Below are positions 9,901 through 17,707 of a DNA stretch of 64,000 nucleotides, one piece after another. How positions within the stretch are numbered: the first letter of the stretch is position 1; every line of letters starts with the position of its first letter. Origin of the DNA: Pseudofrankia nepalensis. GTDB lineage: Bacteria; Actinomycetota; Actinomycetes; Frankiales; Frankiaceae. The notes below the pieces were generated by a model that saw only the letters and a list, made by a program, of their open reading frames with translations, did no database searches and was not told the DNA's origin. The translations under genes and the position numbers were made by a program. The stretch lies in NCBI RefSeq assembly GCF_016786305.1, contig NZ_JADWYV010000015.1. The stretch is one strand, 5' to 3'.

Positions 9901-10456
9901 GCTGCGGCTCGGCCCCGATGTCGGGTGCGACTGGACGCGGTTTCACGCCCACGCCTGCCAGGCCCAGGCGGCGACGACGGGCGACGGCGACAGGCCGCCC
10001 GCCCGGGCCGCCGAGGAGCTGGCGGCGGCGCTGCGCCTGGTCACCGGCCCTGTCGCCGAGGACCTGCCGGCCGGCCGGTACGGCTGGCTGCATTCCATCG
10101 GGATCGCGACCCACGTGCGCTCAGCGGTCGTCGACGTCGCGCACCGGCTGGCCACGCTCAGCCTGCGGTCGGGCGACACGGTGACGGCCATGGCCGCGTG
10201 CCGGACCGGGTTGCGCGCTGTGCCGGCCGCCGAGGTGCTGTGGCGGGACCTGCTGCGCACCGTCGCCACCCGTGGTGACCGCAACACCCTCACCGCCGTC
10301 GCGACCGAGATGTACCGCGCGCTTCCACCCGCGACGGTGCCTCGCCCCGGTGCCCGTCCGTCCGGCCGACGTCACTCGGGTCCGGCGGCGGAGCCGGAGA
10401 CGACCGCGCTCGTCCAGGCCCTCCTGCCCGGCTACCGCCACCGCGACCGCCGCTGA
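6947..10456 (+). CDS. Large membrane protein with C-terminal BTAD/SARP-like domain
   Basis: About 1169 aa from the GTG at 6947, which is preceded by GGGAGGAGGG at 6931-6940; an in-frame ATG at 6794 exists but its extension is low-complexity. Two hydrophobic stretches lie roughly at residues 115-175 (ALGAALVLLAIVGGVPAVLL and LVAVLSLVVWLAWAHFVG), another near 200. A middle soluble region is followed by a long Pro-rich linker with repeated QRPTETQRPT-type units. The last 270 residues (from ARILGRPTVSAPGPVAVDQ) look like a winged-helix plus bacterial transcriptional activation domain (LALHPDGVSTRALAAALWP). In related actinobacteria such proteins accompany secretion or sensing loci; a membrane-anchored regulator is plausible. 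It is probably co-transcribed with the W-x-G genes. Confidence 0.7.
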   Translation: MAGGGANRRAGGRHARPAGAPGHRGEPGHEDLPRRRPAPGLAARAAGGDLSVPGRGRAEPPTTATAAEDAAATTTLLSGADPLAAERAWAWLARPDGSAGPARVARPAPAGDGERWRALGAALVLLAIVGGVPAVLLRLVGPPVPGGLGAADLVAVLSLVVWLAWAHFVGCVVAEWRGWPADATRRVPFGDRPRALARGLVAATLLASGAAVLAGPAATTDADAPSLAVAPVAPMGQIPVDGGDRRGLSGAWASEDAAVMAGATDAAGRREIAGTSLLAAGLLAALAARSPRARSRRLSRARDELRLAADVDAAVFLDRATRLLSAWLSAQGRPLPPVYAATLADDALVLHMAPAPSEPPPGTWHRGGAPGTWRIERSAGSPDTPAGLDPALLVDTPAPFPGLATVGHDDGGAWILVDVEGAPGPIAIEGSPRLAREIAVSIAVELATNQWSDDLRVYLVGFADDPSPIAPGRLRAVSTVGEVLDELAVREDWRTRSGTVGDAWNPAEAGRVLRGRQQARTRALWAPDLLVLASPPDEADAARLARYARGRDRAVGVLVAGGTAAARWVFTAGEGGQLSLGVLGLEVTARRLPATEYATVIELFRSLDDPLGGPPDAADAPTPSPGRLPAAIPPGGPARTGFSPPTGANPPPTGTGPRTFPGTFLPVIPEPLPPAVPARRPPGGPVAPSPGRHEADPRTPPGAAAGTQPSSDRPAEPPPTRFPAPGPPSGGRPLSVLVPIARDTTPPPGGGQPPRSPAPPEPPRPGPAPTGPVSPIQLPYAMPAVPPAEAQRPPETQRPTAPPAGAQPPTKTQRPTETQRPTDAQNPANAQHRPATQQPTGRVPATGHVPTPRHVSPDAPPVAGSGTRTGAERPTGGAGDRVDGAAGPAGPPDEADPGAVEARILGRPTVSAPGPVAVDQIEALTELVVYLALHPDGVSTRALAAALWPQGMSEQGVADAIGHARGWLGADPTGRPRLSADADGRLRLGPDVGCDWTRFHAHACQAQAATTGDGDRPPARAAEELAAALRLVTGPVAEDLPAGRYGWLHSIGIATHVRSAVVDVAHRLATLSLRSGDTVTAMAACRTGLRAVPAAEVLWRDLLRTVATRGDRNTLTAVATEMYRALPPATVPRPGARPSGRRHSGPAAEPETTALVQALLPGYRHRDRR

Positions 10457-10460
10457 CGAG

Positions 10461-10496
10461 GGCGGGGCGGCGACCCGGCCCTCGCCGGTCCCCGCC
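10461..10496. terminator. GC-rich hairpin between convergent genes
   Basis: GGCGGGG (10461-10467) pairs with CCCCGCC (10490-10496), with an inner CGGCG/CGCCG stem. It sits between the stop at 10456 and the convergent MFS gene. There is no T tract, as is common in high-GC actinobacteria. Confidence 0.5.
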
Positions 10497-10516
10497 GCCC
10501 CCGGCTTCGCCCGTCC

Positions 10517-11938
10517 TCACCCTTCCCCAGCACGAGGCGCGTCGACGGCCGAGCCGACGCCAGACGGTTCGACGCCAGACGGCTTGACGCCAGGCGGCTT
10601 GGCGCCATGAAGCTCCGCGCCAAGAGGCTCGACAACGGGCAGCTCAGCCGGCACGGGTGCCGCCCGCTGGTCGTCTCCCGCGGCCAGGGCAGGCGCCAGC
10701 AGCACGATCACGGCCAGCAGCCCGATCACGACGATCATCGCGCCGCGCAGCCCGACCAGCTCGGACAGGCCGCCGATCAGCGCCGGCCCGCTCAGCCAGC
10801 CGACGTAGCCGAGAGTGGCGAACGCGGCGACGGACGCGCCCGTGCGCGTCCCGACCCGGACAGCGGCCGAGACGCCGACCGGGAAGACGCAGGCCGTGCC
10901 GGCCCCGAGAGCCGCGAAGCCGACGACGCCGGTGAGAGTTCCGGCCGCGGTGGCGCCGGTCGCCAGCGCCAGCGCGAACAGGCAGGCCGCCGCGCCAGCC
11001 AGGGCGCGGACCAGACGGTCCGGCCCGAAGCGCAGCGTCGCCCGGTCGCCGACGATCCGGGTCAGCAGCATGCAGCCGTTGAAGACGGCATACCCGACGC
11101 CGGAGACGCCGGCGGCGGCGCCGGTCACGTCCTCCAGGTAGAGGGCGCTCCAGTCGGCGGCGACGCCCTCGCACAGCATGGTGGCGAACGCCATCGCGCA
11201 CAGCGCCACCAGCGCCCGAGGCATCCGGCCGCGCCGCGGCCGGAACCGACGAACGCGACGGCGCGCCTCCGGCAGACCCACCCGGCCCGGCCGCCGCGGC
11301 GCCGCGGGCTCGGCGGTCGCCCGTCCCCGCTGTGGGGCGACGCCACGGGCGGCCGGCTCGGGCGGAAGCATGGCCCCCGTCGCCGGGAACATCGCCACCA
11401 GGCAGAACGCGCCGACGACGCCGAACTGGGCGGCAAGCGGCACGTCGAGCCCGGCGCCGGCCGACCCGACGCCGGCCCCGGCGAGCGCCCCGGCCGCCCA
11501 GGCGGCATGGGCAGTGGTCATGATCGGCCGGCCGTACCGGCGCTCGACCGTGGCGATCTGGGCGTTCAGCCCCACGTCCAGGGCGCTGCCAGCCGCGCCC
11601 CACAGCGCGAGCACGGCGAACAGCTCCGCGACGTCACCCGCGAACGCGACCAGCACACCGACCGAGCAGGTGAGCACGAGCATGACCCGGACGACGGCCC
11701 GGCTGCCGAACCGGTCGAGAAGCATCCCGGTGAGCCACATCGTCGCGACAGCGCCGAGCGGCGCGCCCAGCAGCGCCACCCCGAGCTCGCCGTCGCTGAC
11801 GCCCAGCTCCTGCTTGACCCCCGGGATCCGCGGCGCCCACGAGCCGACCAGCAGCCCGAGCAGCACCATCGAGATCATGCACGCCACCCGCGCGCGCCGC
11901 GGCGGCCCGCCCAGGTGGTCAGGCCCGGCACCGGTCAC
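10517..11938 (-). CDS. MFS transporter
   Basis: A 473-aa integral membrane protein. The GTG at 11938 is preferred because GGGGGATCC lies a few bases upstream; the open frame runs much further without support. The first hydrophobic segment (MISMVLLGLLVGSWAPRIPG) and the loop LLDRFGSRAVVR match MFS signature A. About twelve hydrophobic segments fall in two halves, separated by a basic Pro/Arg-rich loop near residues 200-245. The substrate cannot be told from sequence. The C-terminal tail is soluble and made of 15-bp tandem units (about 10557-10604). It faces an unrelated gene across a divergent region of 237 bp. Confidence 0.82.
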   Translation of the reverse strand: MTGAGPDHLGGPPRRARVACMISMVLLGLLVGSWAPRIPGVKQELGVSDGELGVALLGAPLGAVATMWLTGMLLDRFGSRAVVRVMLVLTCSVGVLVAFAGDVAELFAVLALWGAAGSALDVGLNAQIATVERRYGRPIMTTAHAAWAAGALAGAGVGSAGAGLDVPLAAQFGVVGAFCLVAMFPATGAMLPPEPAARGVAPQRGRATAEPAAPRRPGRVGLPEARRRVRRFRPRRGRMPRALVALCAMAFATMLCEGVAADWSALYLEDVTGAAAGVSGVGYAVFNGCMLLTRIVGDRATLRFGPDRLVRALAGAAACLFALALATGATAAGTLTGVVGFAALGAGTACVFPVGVSAAVRVGTRTGASVAAFATLGYVGWLSGPALIGGLSELVGLRGAMIVVIGLLAVIVLLAPALAAGDDQRAAPVPAELPVVEPLGAELHGAKPPGVKPSGVEPSGVGSAVDAPRAGEG

Positions 11939-12175
11939 CGAGGATCCCCCTACCGTCGATCGGGCCAGTCCCACGGCGACTCCCCGCCCCCGACGGCCGC
12001 TCGGCCGTGGGCGGCGACCTTCAGCATCCGTCAACCGGCGCGGCGCCGACGGCTCGTCTCGTGGACGGATCCTGATTACCGGAGGCGGGCGTCGACCGGC
12101 GGTCGAACGGCCTGAGAAAGATCCGCGAGAAGGACCAGGTCGGTCGTCGGCGGGCCGAAAGCGGATTCCGGCACG

Positions 12176-13951
12176 ATGGGAGCCGTGCATCCCACGACGG
12201 CATCTCACGCGGGCGGCTACCCGTCCGGTGACCCAGCTGGACTGATCGGCACCGCGGACCTGCTCGCCAGCGGTTCGAACGCCGGCGACGGCCGTCCCGC
12301 CGCGCGGGTCGGCGAGGTGGCGCTGACCAGGGGCGAGCTGTGGGCCGCCGCCGGCGCGGTCGCCGACGAGGTCGCCGGCGCCCGGGCCGTCGCCGTCCAC
12401 GGCGAAGCGACCATCCAGACCGTGGTGGCCGTCGTCGGCTGCCTGCTCGCCGGCGTCCCGGTGGTGCCGATGCCGGCGGACGCCGGCCCGCGGGAGCGCG
12501 CGCACATCCTCACCGACTCGAAGGCCGAGCTGTGGCTGGGCGACCTGCCCGCGGCCCCGGCCGGAAACACGGCCCCGTCCGGAAACACGGCCCCGTCCGG
12601 AAACACGGCCCCGTCCGGAGACATTGCCCCGTCCGGAAACGCGGCGCGGGTCGGACAGCCTCCGACCGGCCACGGCGGCCACGGCGCGGCCAGGCTGAGG
12701 TTGGAGCTGGGGCTGCCCGGTGGGCCCAGGCTGCCGGTGGTGCCGGTCGATCTCGCCCGCGCGTCGTCACGGTCGCATCCCGAGCCGGACCCGACTTCCA
12801 CCGCAATGATCATGTACACGTCCGGGACAACCGGTGCGCCAAAGGGCGTCGTGCTCTCACGCCGCGCCATCGCCGCCTGCCTGGACGCGCTCGCCGATGC
12901 CTGGGCATGGACCCCGGACGACGTGCTCGTCCACGGGCTGCCGCTCTTCCATGTGCATGGCCTCGTGCTCGGGGTGCTCGGCGCGCTGCGGGTCGGCAGC
13001 CCACTCGTGCACACCGGCCGGCCCCGTCCCGATGCCTACGCGGCTGCCGCCGAGCGGCACGGCGGAAGCCTGTTCTTCGGAGTGCCGACGGTCTGGTCGC
13101 GGGTGTGTGACGATCCGTCGGCCGCGGCGGCGCTCGGCGGGGCCCGGCTGCTGGTCTCCGGCAGCGCGCCGCTCCCGGTCCCGGTCGCGCGGCGCTTGGA
13201 GGGCCTCACCGGCCTCGTGCCCGTCGAACGGTACGGGATGACGGAAAGCCTGATCACCGTCGCCGTGCGGGCGGACGGCGAGCGCAGGCCCGGCTGGGTC
13301 GGTCTGGCGCTGCCCACCGTCGAGACCCGGCTGCGCCCGATCAGCGACTCCGACGACGCCGAGGCTGGAGCCAGTGCCGGGGCTGGGGCCGGCGCCGGGA
13401 CCGATGCCGGCGCTGGGGCGAATGCCGGCGCCGGCGCCGGGCACCCCGAGGGCGGCCAGGACGGCGTCCACGTGCCCCGTGACGGCGAGTCGATCGGCGA
13501 GTTGCAGGTCCGCGGCGCGACCCTGTTCGACGGCTACCTGGGCCTGGCGGAGGCGACGGCGGCCAGTTGGACACCCGACGGCTGGTTCCGGACCGGTGAC
13601 GCGGCGGTCATCGACGCGCACGGCTGGCACCGGATCGTCGGCCGTACCTCGGTCGACCTGATCAAGAGCGGGGGTTACCGGATCGGCGCCGGCGAGGTCG
13701 AGGCCGCGCTGCTCGCTCATCCGGCGATCGCCGAGGCCGCCGTCGTCGGGGTGGCCGACGCGGACCTGGGGCAGCGCATCGTCGCCTATGTGGTCGGTGA
13801 CGGCACGGCGCCGGTCGATCCGGGTGCCGTGTCCGCGTTCGTCGCCGAACAGTTGTCCGTGCACAAGCGACCGCGTGAGGTCCGCGTCGTCGAGACACTC
13901 CCCCGCAATGCGATGGGAAAGGTTCAGAAGAAGCTGCTCGCCGGTTCCTGA
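12176..13951 (+). CDS. Acyl-CoA synthetase, ANL superfamily (malonyl-CoA synthetase/FadD36-like)
   Basis: A 591-aa AMP-forming ligase that would activate a carboxylic acid to its CoA ester. The P-loop YTSGTTGAPKGVVLS (A3) is intact, as are LPLFHVHGLVLG, the VERYGMTES motif (A5), GWFRTGDAAV (A7), the hinge region with SGGYRIGAGEVE (A8), and the catalytic lysine in NAMGKVQKK (A10). The order and spacing recall MatB/FadD36-like enzymes of actinobacteria, so a malonyl-type substrate is possible but not shown. Two insertions are unusual: an 18-bp tandem repeat encoding GNTAPS units near residues 130-155, and a Gly/Ala-rich linker near 395-425. The start may be the ATG at 12176 or the GTG at 12185. 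Confidence 0.85.
   Translation: MGAVHPTTASHAGGYPSGDPAGLIGTADLLASGSNAGDGRPAARVGEVALTRGELWAAAGAVADEVAGARAVAVHGEATIQTVVAVVGCLLAGVPVVPMPADAGPRERAHILTDSKAELWLGDLPAAPAGNTAPSGNTAPSGNTAPSGDIAPSGNAARVGQPPTGHGGHGAARLRLELGLPGGPRLPVVPVDLARASSRSHPEPDPTSTAMIMYTSGTTGAPKGVVLSRRAIAACLDALADAWAWTPDDVLVHGLPLFHVHGLVLGVLGALRVGSPLVHTGRPRPDAYAAAAERHGGSLFFGVPTVWSRVCDDPSAAAALGGARLLVSGSAPLPVPVARRLEGLTGLVPVERYGMTESLITVAVRADGERRPGWVGLALPTVETRLRPISDSDDAEAGASAGAGAGAGTDAGAGANAGAGAGHPEGGQDGVHVPRDGESIGELQVRGATLFDGYLGLAEATAASWTPDGWFRTGDAAVIDAHGWHRIVGRTSVDLIKSGGYRIGAGEVEAALLAHPAIAEAAVVGVADADLGQRIVAYVVGDGTAPVDPGAVSAFVAEQLSVHKRPREVRVVETLPRNAMGKVQKKLLAGS
12563..12645 (+). repeat. 18-bp in-frame tandem repeat in acyl-CoA synthetase
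   Basis: Three exact copies of ggaaacacggccccgtcc, a fourth with changes (12617-12634) and a partial fifth. They add GNTAPS units to a surface loop without breaking the frame. Confidence 0.95.
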
Positions 13952-13985
13952 CCCGACGACGTCTCCGTGGGTCTACGGTAAAAAT

Positions 13986-14264
13986 GTGATCAAGGACACC
14001 GCCGCGGCGATCCAGGTCGCGATCGAGGCGCTGGTCGCCGAGTATCGGATGGCCGAGCAGCGGTACGCAAAGGCGGAGCAGGCGGTCAGCGACGCCGCCT
14101 GGGACCGGGCCAGGATCGCCGCGTCCATGCACCGCCTCGTCGGCCGTGGCCCGGCCGCCGCGGCGCTGAGGATCAACCCGAACCGCCTCGCCAACCTCGT
14201 GACCGACGCGCGCAGGGGCGCCGCCAAGCGCGGCCTGACCGAGCCGTCGCCGCGCGTCGACTGA
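13986..14264 (+). CDS. Small conserved hypothetical protein, possible HTH
   Basis: A 92-aa protein starting at the GTG at 13986, 35 bp after the acyl-CoA synthetase. The N-terminal half is a long charged helix (AIEALVAEYRMAEQRYAKAEQ), possibly coiled coil. The second half (RIAASMHRLVGRGPAAAALR, then INPNRLANLVTDAR) has the look of a helix-turn-helix, so a small DNA-binding protein is possible. The family is not recognised with certainty. Codon usage matches the host. The basic tail suggests nucleic-acid contact (inference). Confidence 0.55.
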   Translation: MIKDTAAAIQVAIEALVAEYRMAEQRYAKAEQAVSDAAWDRARIAASMHRLVGRGPAAAALRINPNRLANLVTDARRGAAKRGLTEPSPRVD

Positions 14265-14371
14265 TCGCGAGCAACGGGCCCGCGTCGCAATGGGCTCGTG
14301 CCGCAGCGGGCTCGCGCCGCATCGGGCCGGCGCCGCTGCTGGGCCGGGTAAGCGGCGCACACACTGGAGGC

Positions 14372-15022
14372 GTGCGTCTGCTGCTGCTCGCCGACACCCA
14401 TGTGCCCGCGCGGGCCCGTGACCTGCCCCATGAGGTATGGGACGCGGTGGACGACGCCGACGTGGTGATTCACGCGGGCGACTGGATCAGTCTCGACCTG
14501 GTCGACCGTTTGTCCGCCCGAGCCGCCCGGCTGGTGGCCTGCTGGGGCAACAACGACGGCGCGCCGATCCGAGCGGCGCTCCCCGAGATCGCCCGGACGA
14601 CGCTCGCCGGTCTGCGTTTCGTGGTCGTCCACGAGACCGGCCCCTCAGCGGGCCGGGACCGCCGCATGGCCGCCGCCCACCCCGACGCGGACGTCCTCGT
14701 CTTCGGCCACTCCCACATCCCCTGGGACTCGACCGTCCTCAGATCATCAACCCGCCAGGCCGCCGGTGGCGGTCGCCAGATCAGCGGCGGTCGCCAGATC
14801 AATGGCCATCGCGAGGCAGACTCCGTCCCGGCCAGCGGCGCCTTCGGACCGGACGACACTCCAACCCGTCCGCTGCGGCTGCTGAACCCCGGCTCACCCA
14901 CCGACCGCCGCCGCCAGCCGACCTGCACCTACCTCACCGCGACCATCGCCGACGGGTCCCTGACCGGCGTCGAACTCCACCACCTGATGCCCCGGGCGGT
15001 ACTGGGACGAATCCGGCGTTGA
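14372..15022 (+). CDS. Metallophosphoesterase, YfcE/MJ0936-like
   Basis: A 216-aa calcineurin-like phosphoesterase. All metal ligands are visible in order: DTH near residue 8, GDW near 36, GNND near 59, the histidine in VVHETG near 87, and GHSH near 111. The family hydrolyses phosphodiesters or phosphomonoesters with two divalent metals in the cytosol. A Gln/Gly repeat insert (GGRQISGGRQINGH) sits after GHSH. The GTG at 14372 is used because the catalytic strand (RLLLLADTH) must begin immediately. It ends 140 bp before tRNA-Arg. Confidence 0.85.
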   Translation: MRLLLLADTHVPARARDLPHEVWDAVDDADVVIHAGDWISLDLVDRLSARAARLVACWGNNDGAPIRAALPEIARTTLAGLRFVVVHETGPSAGRDRRMAAAHPDADVLVFGHSHIPWDSTVLRSSTRQAAGGGRQISGGRQINGHREADSVPASGAFGPDDTPTRPLRLLNPGSPTDRRRQPTCTYLTATIADGSLTGVELHHLMPRAVLGRIRR

Positions 15023-15163
15023 CGGCCCGCTCAGCCGCCGATCGCGATCTCGGACGGCCGCCGGCCTGGAGCAAACACCCCGCAGATCCCGGTTCGATCG
15101 CACCCCTGTCCGTGCTGTAGGCTGCAACCTGTCAGCCGCGAGAGCGGATGACGCCAGCCAGAT

Positions 15164-15236
15164 GCGCTCGTAGCTCAACGGATAGAGCATTTGACTACGG
15201 ATCAAAAGGTTGGGGGTTCGAGTCCCTCCGAGCGCG
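15164..15236 (+). tRNA. tRNA-Arg(ACG), AICE attachment gene
   Basis: Acceptor GCGCTCG (15164-15170) pairs with CGAGCGC (15229-15235). The anticodon arm TTTGA-CTACGGA-TCAAA carries ACG and the T arm is GGGGGTTCGAGTCCCTC. CCA is not encoded. The 3' part from 15194 is repeated at 31488, so the integrated element leaves the gene intact. Confidence 0.96.
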
Positions 15237-15445
15237 CGCGAGGCGGATCACCTTGGTCGCTTCCCTTCGGGAAGCTCCCCCAGGCCCGCGAGTATTGCCC
15301 CGGGGCCGAGCCCCGGACCCCACGACCTGGGGTTTCGCACCACCTGGCAGTCACCTGAGGTCGCGGGTGACGCCCCACAGATGTCTGGTTGAGACAGGTT
15401 CAGGGCCCCGCAGCCGCCGACGGGTGGCGCGGGGCTCTGGGCTTT
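15194..15445 (+). repeat. Attachment-site direct repeat, left copy (attL)
   Basis: 252 bp beginning inside the anticodon stem of tRNA-Arg, matching 31488-31739 at a constant offset of 16294 with no difference seen. It covers the tRNA 3' part, about 170 bp downstream and a terminator-like hairpin. It is longer than the short att identities usual for AICEs. Confidence 0.93.
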
Positions 15446-15446
15446 T
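15405..15446 (+). terminator. Terminator downstream of tRNA-Arg
   Basis: GCCCCGC (15405-15411) pairs with GCGGGGC (15429-15435), followed after TCTGGGC by TTTT. It lies inside the att repeat, so integration duplicates it. The right copy at 31699-31739 ends TTTC. Confidence 0.6.
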
Positions 15447-15480
15447 GACAGGCAAGTTGACAGGCTAGCGGCTGTCAGCC
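15446..15480. other. Putative integrase arm-binding repeats, left end
   Basis: Two 12-bp direct repeats, TGACAGGCAAG then TTGACAGGCTAG, start exactly where the 252-bp repeat ends and are followed by GGCTGTCAGCC, an inverted match of the core. The same TGACAGGC pair occurs just inside the right end (31362-31385). Arm-type integrase or Xis sites are the simplest reading. Confidence 0.5.
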
Positions 15481-16797
15481 CTCCTCCGCGCTGATGTCCG
15501 GAGCGTCCGGATCGTCATCCTGGCCGTCACTGTCGCCATCGTCCGCCGTGTCGAACCAGGCATCGAGCTTGGCTGCGGCATCACGGCTGACGTCCTCGAC
15601 CATGTCCACGTAGATGTCCATCGTGGTCGAGAGCATCGTGTGGCCGAGCATGGCCTGAATCTGCTTCCAGTCCACGCCGAGCGCGTAGGCCATCGTCGCC
15701 GCGGTGTGCCGGAGCGCATGCGGGCCGAGGTGACGCAGGCCCGCCGACTTGCTCAGCTCCGTCAGGTGCGTGTTCAACGCGCGCGGTTCCTGGTGACGGC
15801 CGACGGTGTTCGGGAAAATTAGGCCGTTCTCCTTCCAGCGCTTACCGGCCGCCTGCCGTTCGGCCGCGAGATGGCGTCGGTGCGCGTTCAGGACCTCGAT
15901 GCACTTCCCGGGTAGCGCGATCGTGCGTTGTCCGGCGCGGCTCTTCGTCGGGCCGACAATCAGCCCTTGGACGCCACGGACGCGAGTTACCTGGAGTTCG
16001 ACGCGTAGCGTTCCGGCCGCCTGGTCGAAGTCGCGCCAGCGCAGCGCGAGGACCTCACCGCGCCGGAGGCCAACCATCGCGAGCAGGACATACACGGCGT
16101 AGAAGCGGGTCGGCTTGGCCGCCGCGAGCAGTCGGAGCCCGTCGTCGCGGTTGAGCGCCGCGACCTGACGCCGCGGTGTGCGCGCCTTGGGGACCCGGAC
16201 CGTCTTCGCGACGTTGCGCGACGCCTTTTCCGTGATGACCGCTTCGTCGAGCGCCTGCGAGATGACCGTACGCAGCGTGCGCATGGTCGACGTGCTGTAG
16301 CCGGCCGCCGCCTTCGCGTTCAGGAAGCGCTGAACGTCTTCGTGCTTGAGGTCGACGACGCGGATCTTCCCGAGGCCGGGCCGGACGTGATTCTTGACCA
16401 TGTCCTGGTAGTTCGACTTCGTCGATGCCGCCCGCTCGGACGGCGTGACCACCTCATCGAGCCAGTACGTCAGGAAGTCGCCGAACCGGGCGCGCCGGTC
16501 GAGGTTCGCGATCCCGTCGGCGTGAGCCTGCCGCGCCTCCCGCTGGGCTTCGATCGCTTCCTCTTGCGTCTTGAAGTAGCGCGGCACCTTCTTGCGCCGG
16601 CCGTTCACGATGCCGTAGTCGATCTCGACCACCCAGCGCTTCCGGTCCTCGCGCCAGTACACCGAGCCCTCGCCGTGCGCACGCCGGTTCCGCCGCGCCC
16701 GCCCGCTCGAGGTCTGATCAGCGCCAGTGCTGGCCGCCGCGTCCTGATCGGTCACGTCGTCGTCTCCGTCGCCGGGGCGTGCCTTCCGCGCGGCCAT
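15475..16797 (-). CDS. int: Tyrosine recombinase, AICE integrase
   Basis: A 440-aa integrase that would recombine attP with the tRNA-Arg attB. The N-terminal core-binding SAM-like domain (FGDFLTYWLDEVVTPSERAA) is followed by a catalytic domain with Arg in GLRRGEVLALRW (about residue 243), HALRHTAA (about 359) and the nucleophile Tyr in STTMDIYVDM (about 396). The start is placed at the ATG at 16797, which overlaps the stop of the preceding gene by one base (TGATG), implying translational coupling. The N-terminus is acidic with a basic patch. It sits next to attL and reads toward the tRNA, the usual AICE arrangement. Confidence 0.93.
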   Translation of the reverse strand: MAARKARPGDGDDDVTDQDAAASTGADQTSSGRARRNRRAHGEGSVYWREDRKRWVVEIDYGIVNGRRKKVPRYFKTQEEAIEAQREARQAHADGIANLDRRARFGDFLTYWLDEVVTPSERAASTKSNYQDMVKNHVRPGLGKIRVVDLKHEDVQRFLNAKAAAGYSTSTMRTLRTVISQALDEAVITEKASRNVAKTVRVPKARTPRRQVAALNRDDGLRLLAAAKPTRFYAVYVLLAMVGLRRGEVLALRWRDFDQAAGTLRVELQVTRVRGVQGLIVGPTKSRAGQRTIALPGKCIEVLNAHRRHLAAERQAAGKRWKENGLIFPNTVGRHQEPRALNTHLTELSKSAGLRHLGPHALRHTAATMAYALGVDWKQIQAMLGHTMLSTTMDIYVDMVEDVSRDAAAKLDAWFDTADDGDSDGQDDDPDAPDISAEEG

Positions 16798-17060
16798 CAC
16801 GCCACGCCCGGCAGGTTGCCGGTGGGTTCGTGCGCGACTTCGGCCAGCGCGAGCCCGCGGCGGGCGGTTGCACGGGTGTATTGGTCGACTCTGTCGCCGG
16901 CGACGGCCTCCGCGACGGCGGCCAGGACCCCGATGGCATATGCCTCGCGATAGGTGACGCGGTAGCACGCCAGTTCCGCGCGCGCCGCGTCGAGTTCGGC
17001 CGCGGTGAGGCCAGCATCGGTCTCACTGAAATAGGACGAAGTAGGGCTGTGCCCGGGCAT
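16797..17060 (-). CDS. Small AICE protein, unknown
   Basis: An 87-residue protein rich in Ala and Arg, predicted helical (AELDAARAELACYRVTYREA, then VLAAVAEAVAGDR). I do not recognise the family. Its stop overlaps the integrase start (TGATG), so it is likely translated together with int and could influence excision or integration. The start chosen is the ATG at 17060; the long open frame upstream runs through the hairpin-rich region 17140-17280 and is not credible as protein. Confidence 0.55.
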   Translation of the reverse strand: MPGHSPTSSYFSETDAGLTAAELDAARAELACYRVTYREAYAIGVLAAVAEAVAGDRVDQYTRATARRGLALAEVAHEPTGNLPGVA

Positions 17061-17139
17061 GGTCCGGTCAACTCCTTGCCAGATGAGAACGGAACGGGGC
17101 CGCTGGGCGTGGGTGTCGTCGCCGGGCAGCGGTGGGGTT

Positions 17140-17280
17140 CCTGTTCTCTGGCGCGGAGAGGGTCCGTCGGGGGTCCGGCCGCCTCCAGGGCGCGCTTCGC
17201 GCGTCGCTACGCGATCGACCTTCGGCCGACCCTGGACCCGTCCGAACCCCCGACGGCGTAAGGCGCCACCAGAGAACAGG
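17140..17280. other. 141-nt multi-hairpin (cloverleaf-like) inverted repeat
   Basis: Outer arms CCTGTTCTCT (17140-17149) and AGAGAACAGG (17271-17280) pair perfectly, then GGCGC with GCGCC. An inner stem 17164-17190 with 17230-17256 gives 23 Watson-Crick pairs in 27 by my count, including CCGTCGGGGG/CCCCCGACGG and TCCAGGG/CCCTGGA. Between them three hairpins are packed with no spare bases: CGCGC-TTC-GCGCG (17191-17203), TCGC-TAC-GCGA (17204-17214) and 17215-17229 with a TTC loop. It lies between two minus-strand AICE genes. It could be a replication or transfer origin (sso, clt) or a structured RNA. Confidence 0.7.
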
Positions 17281-17316
17281 GAAAAGAAATGGGGGGGCGG
17301 GGAGTACCGCCGTGGT

Positions 17317-17619
17317 CTAGTTGGCCGCCGCGCCAGCCGGGACCAGCGGGGAATCCGGCGCGGGCAGGACGCCGTCGAACTCCGGCGGCCCTGCCGGGTT
17401 GTGCCGGAAGACGAGAACCACGTCGAGGTCACCGAAGTGCTCGGTAAAGATCGCGCCGGGCGGCAACGCCGCGAGGGCCGCCACCAGGTCGATGGCGTCC
17501 GCGCCAGGCCGGATCGTCAGCTCCCGGTCACCGTCGCGGCGAGTGTGGATCGTGACCAGCGCCGGGCCGGTTTCGGGGGTGCGCCACGGGGTGGCGTCGT
17601 CGAACGAGAAGATGCCCAC
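17317..17619 (-). CDS. Small AICE protein with LPxGxxFxExFGDxDxVLVxR motif
   Basis: A 100-aa protein of unknown function. It begins MGIFSFDDATPWRTP, has a beta-rich middle (ALVTIHTRRDGDRELTIRPG), then DLVAALAALPPGAIFTEHFG and DLDVVLVFRHNPAG. The last part closely matches the protein encoded at 23164-23664 (YDQIARLPAGLEFIESFGDV), so the element holds two paralogues. The start ATG at 17619 follows AAGGAG. It is transcribed away from the inverted repeat at 17708-17769, probably from a promoter there. The family is not recognised. Confidence 0.65.
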   Translation of the reverse strand: MGIFSFDDATPWRTPETGPALVTIHTRRDGDRELTIRPGADAIDLVAALAALPPGAIFTEHFGDLDVVLVFRHNPAGPPEFDGVLPAPDSPLVPAGAAAN

Positions 17620-17707
17620 AGGGCTTCACTCCTTGTTGCTGCAAGGGTGGGGTCTCAGGTCCCGGCTGGGTGTTGGCGCACCCGCCGGGACCGCCTATCG
17701 CTCAGGC

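Noticed and set aside
8087..10114. Minus-strand frames of 350-675 codons opposite the BTAD membrane protein gene
   Set aside because: No recognisable motif and the composition of a shadow frame. The plus strand has membrane segments and a BTAD-like domain.
15405..15446. Riboswitch or leader RNA after tRNA-Arg
   Set aside because: A simple hairpin followed by TTTT is better explained as the tRNA terminator.
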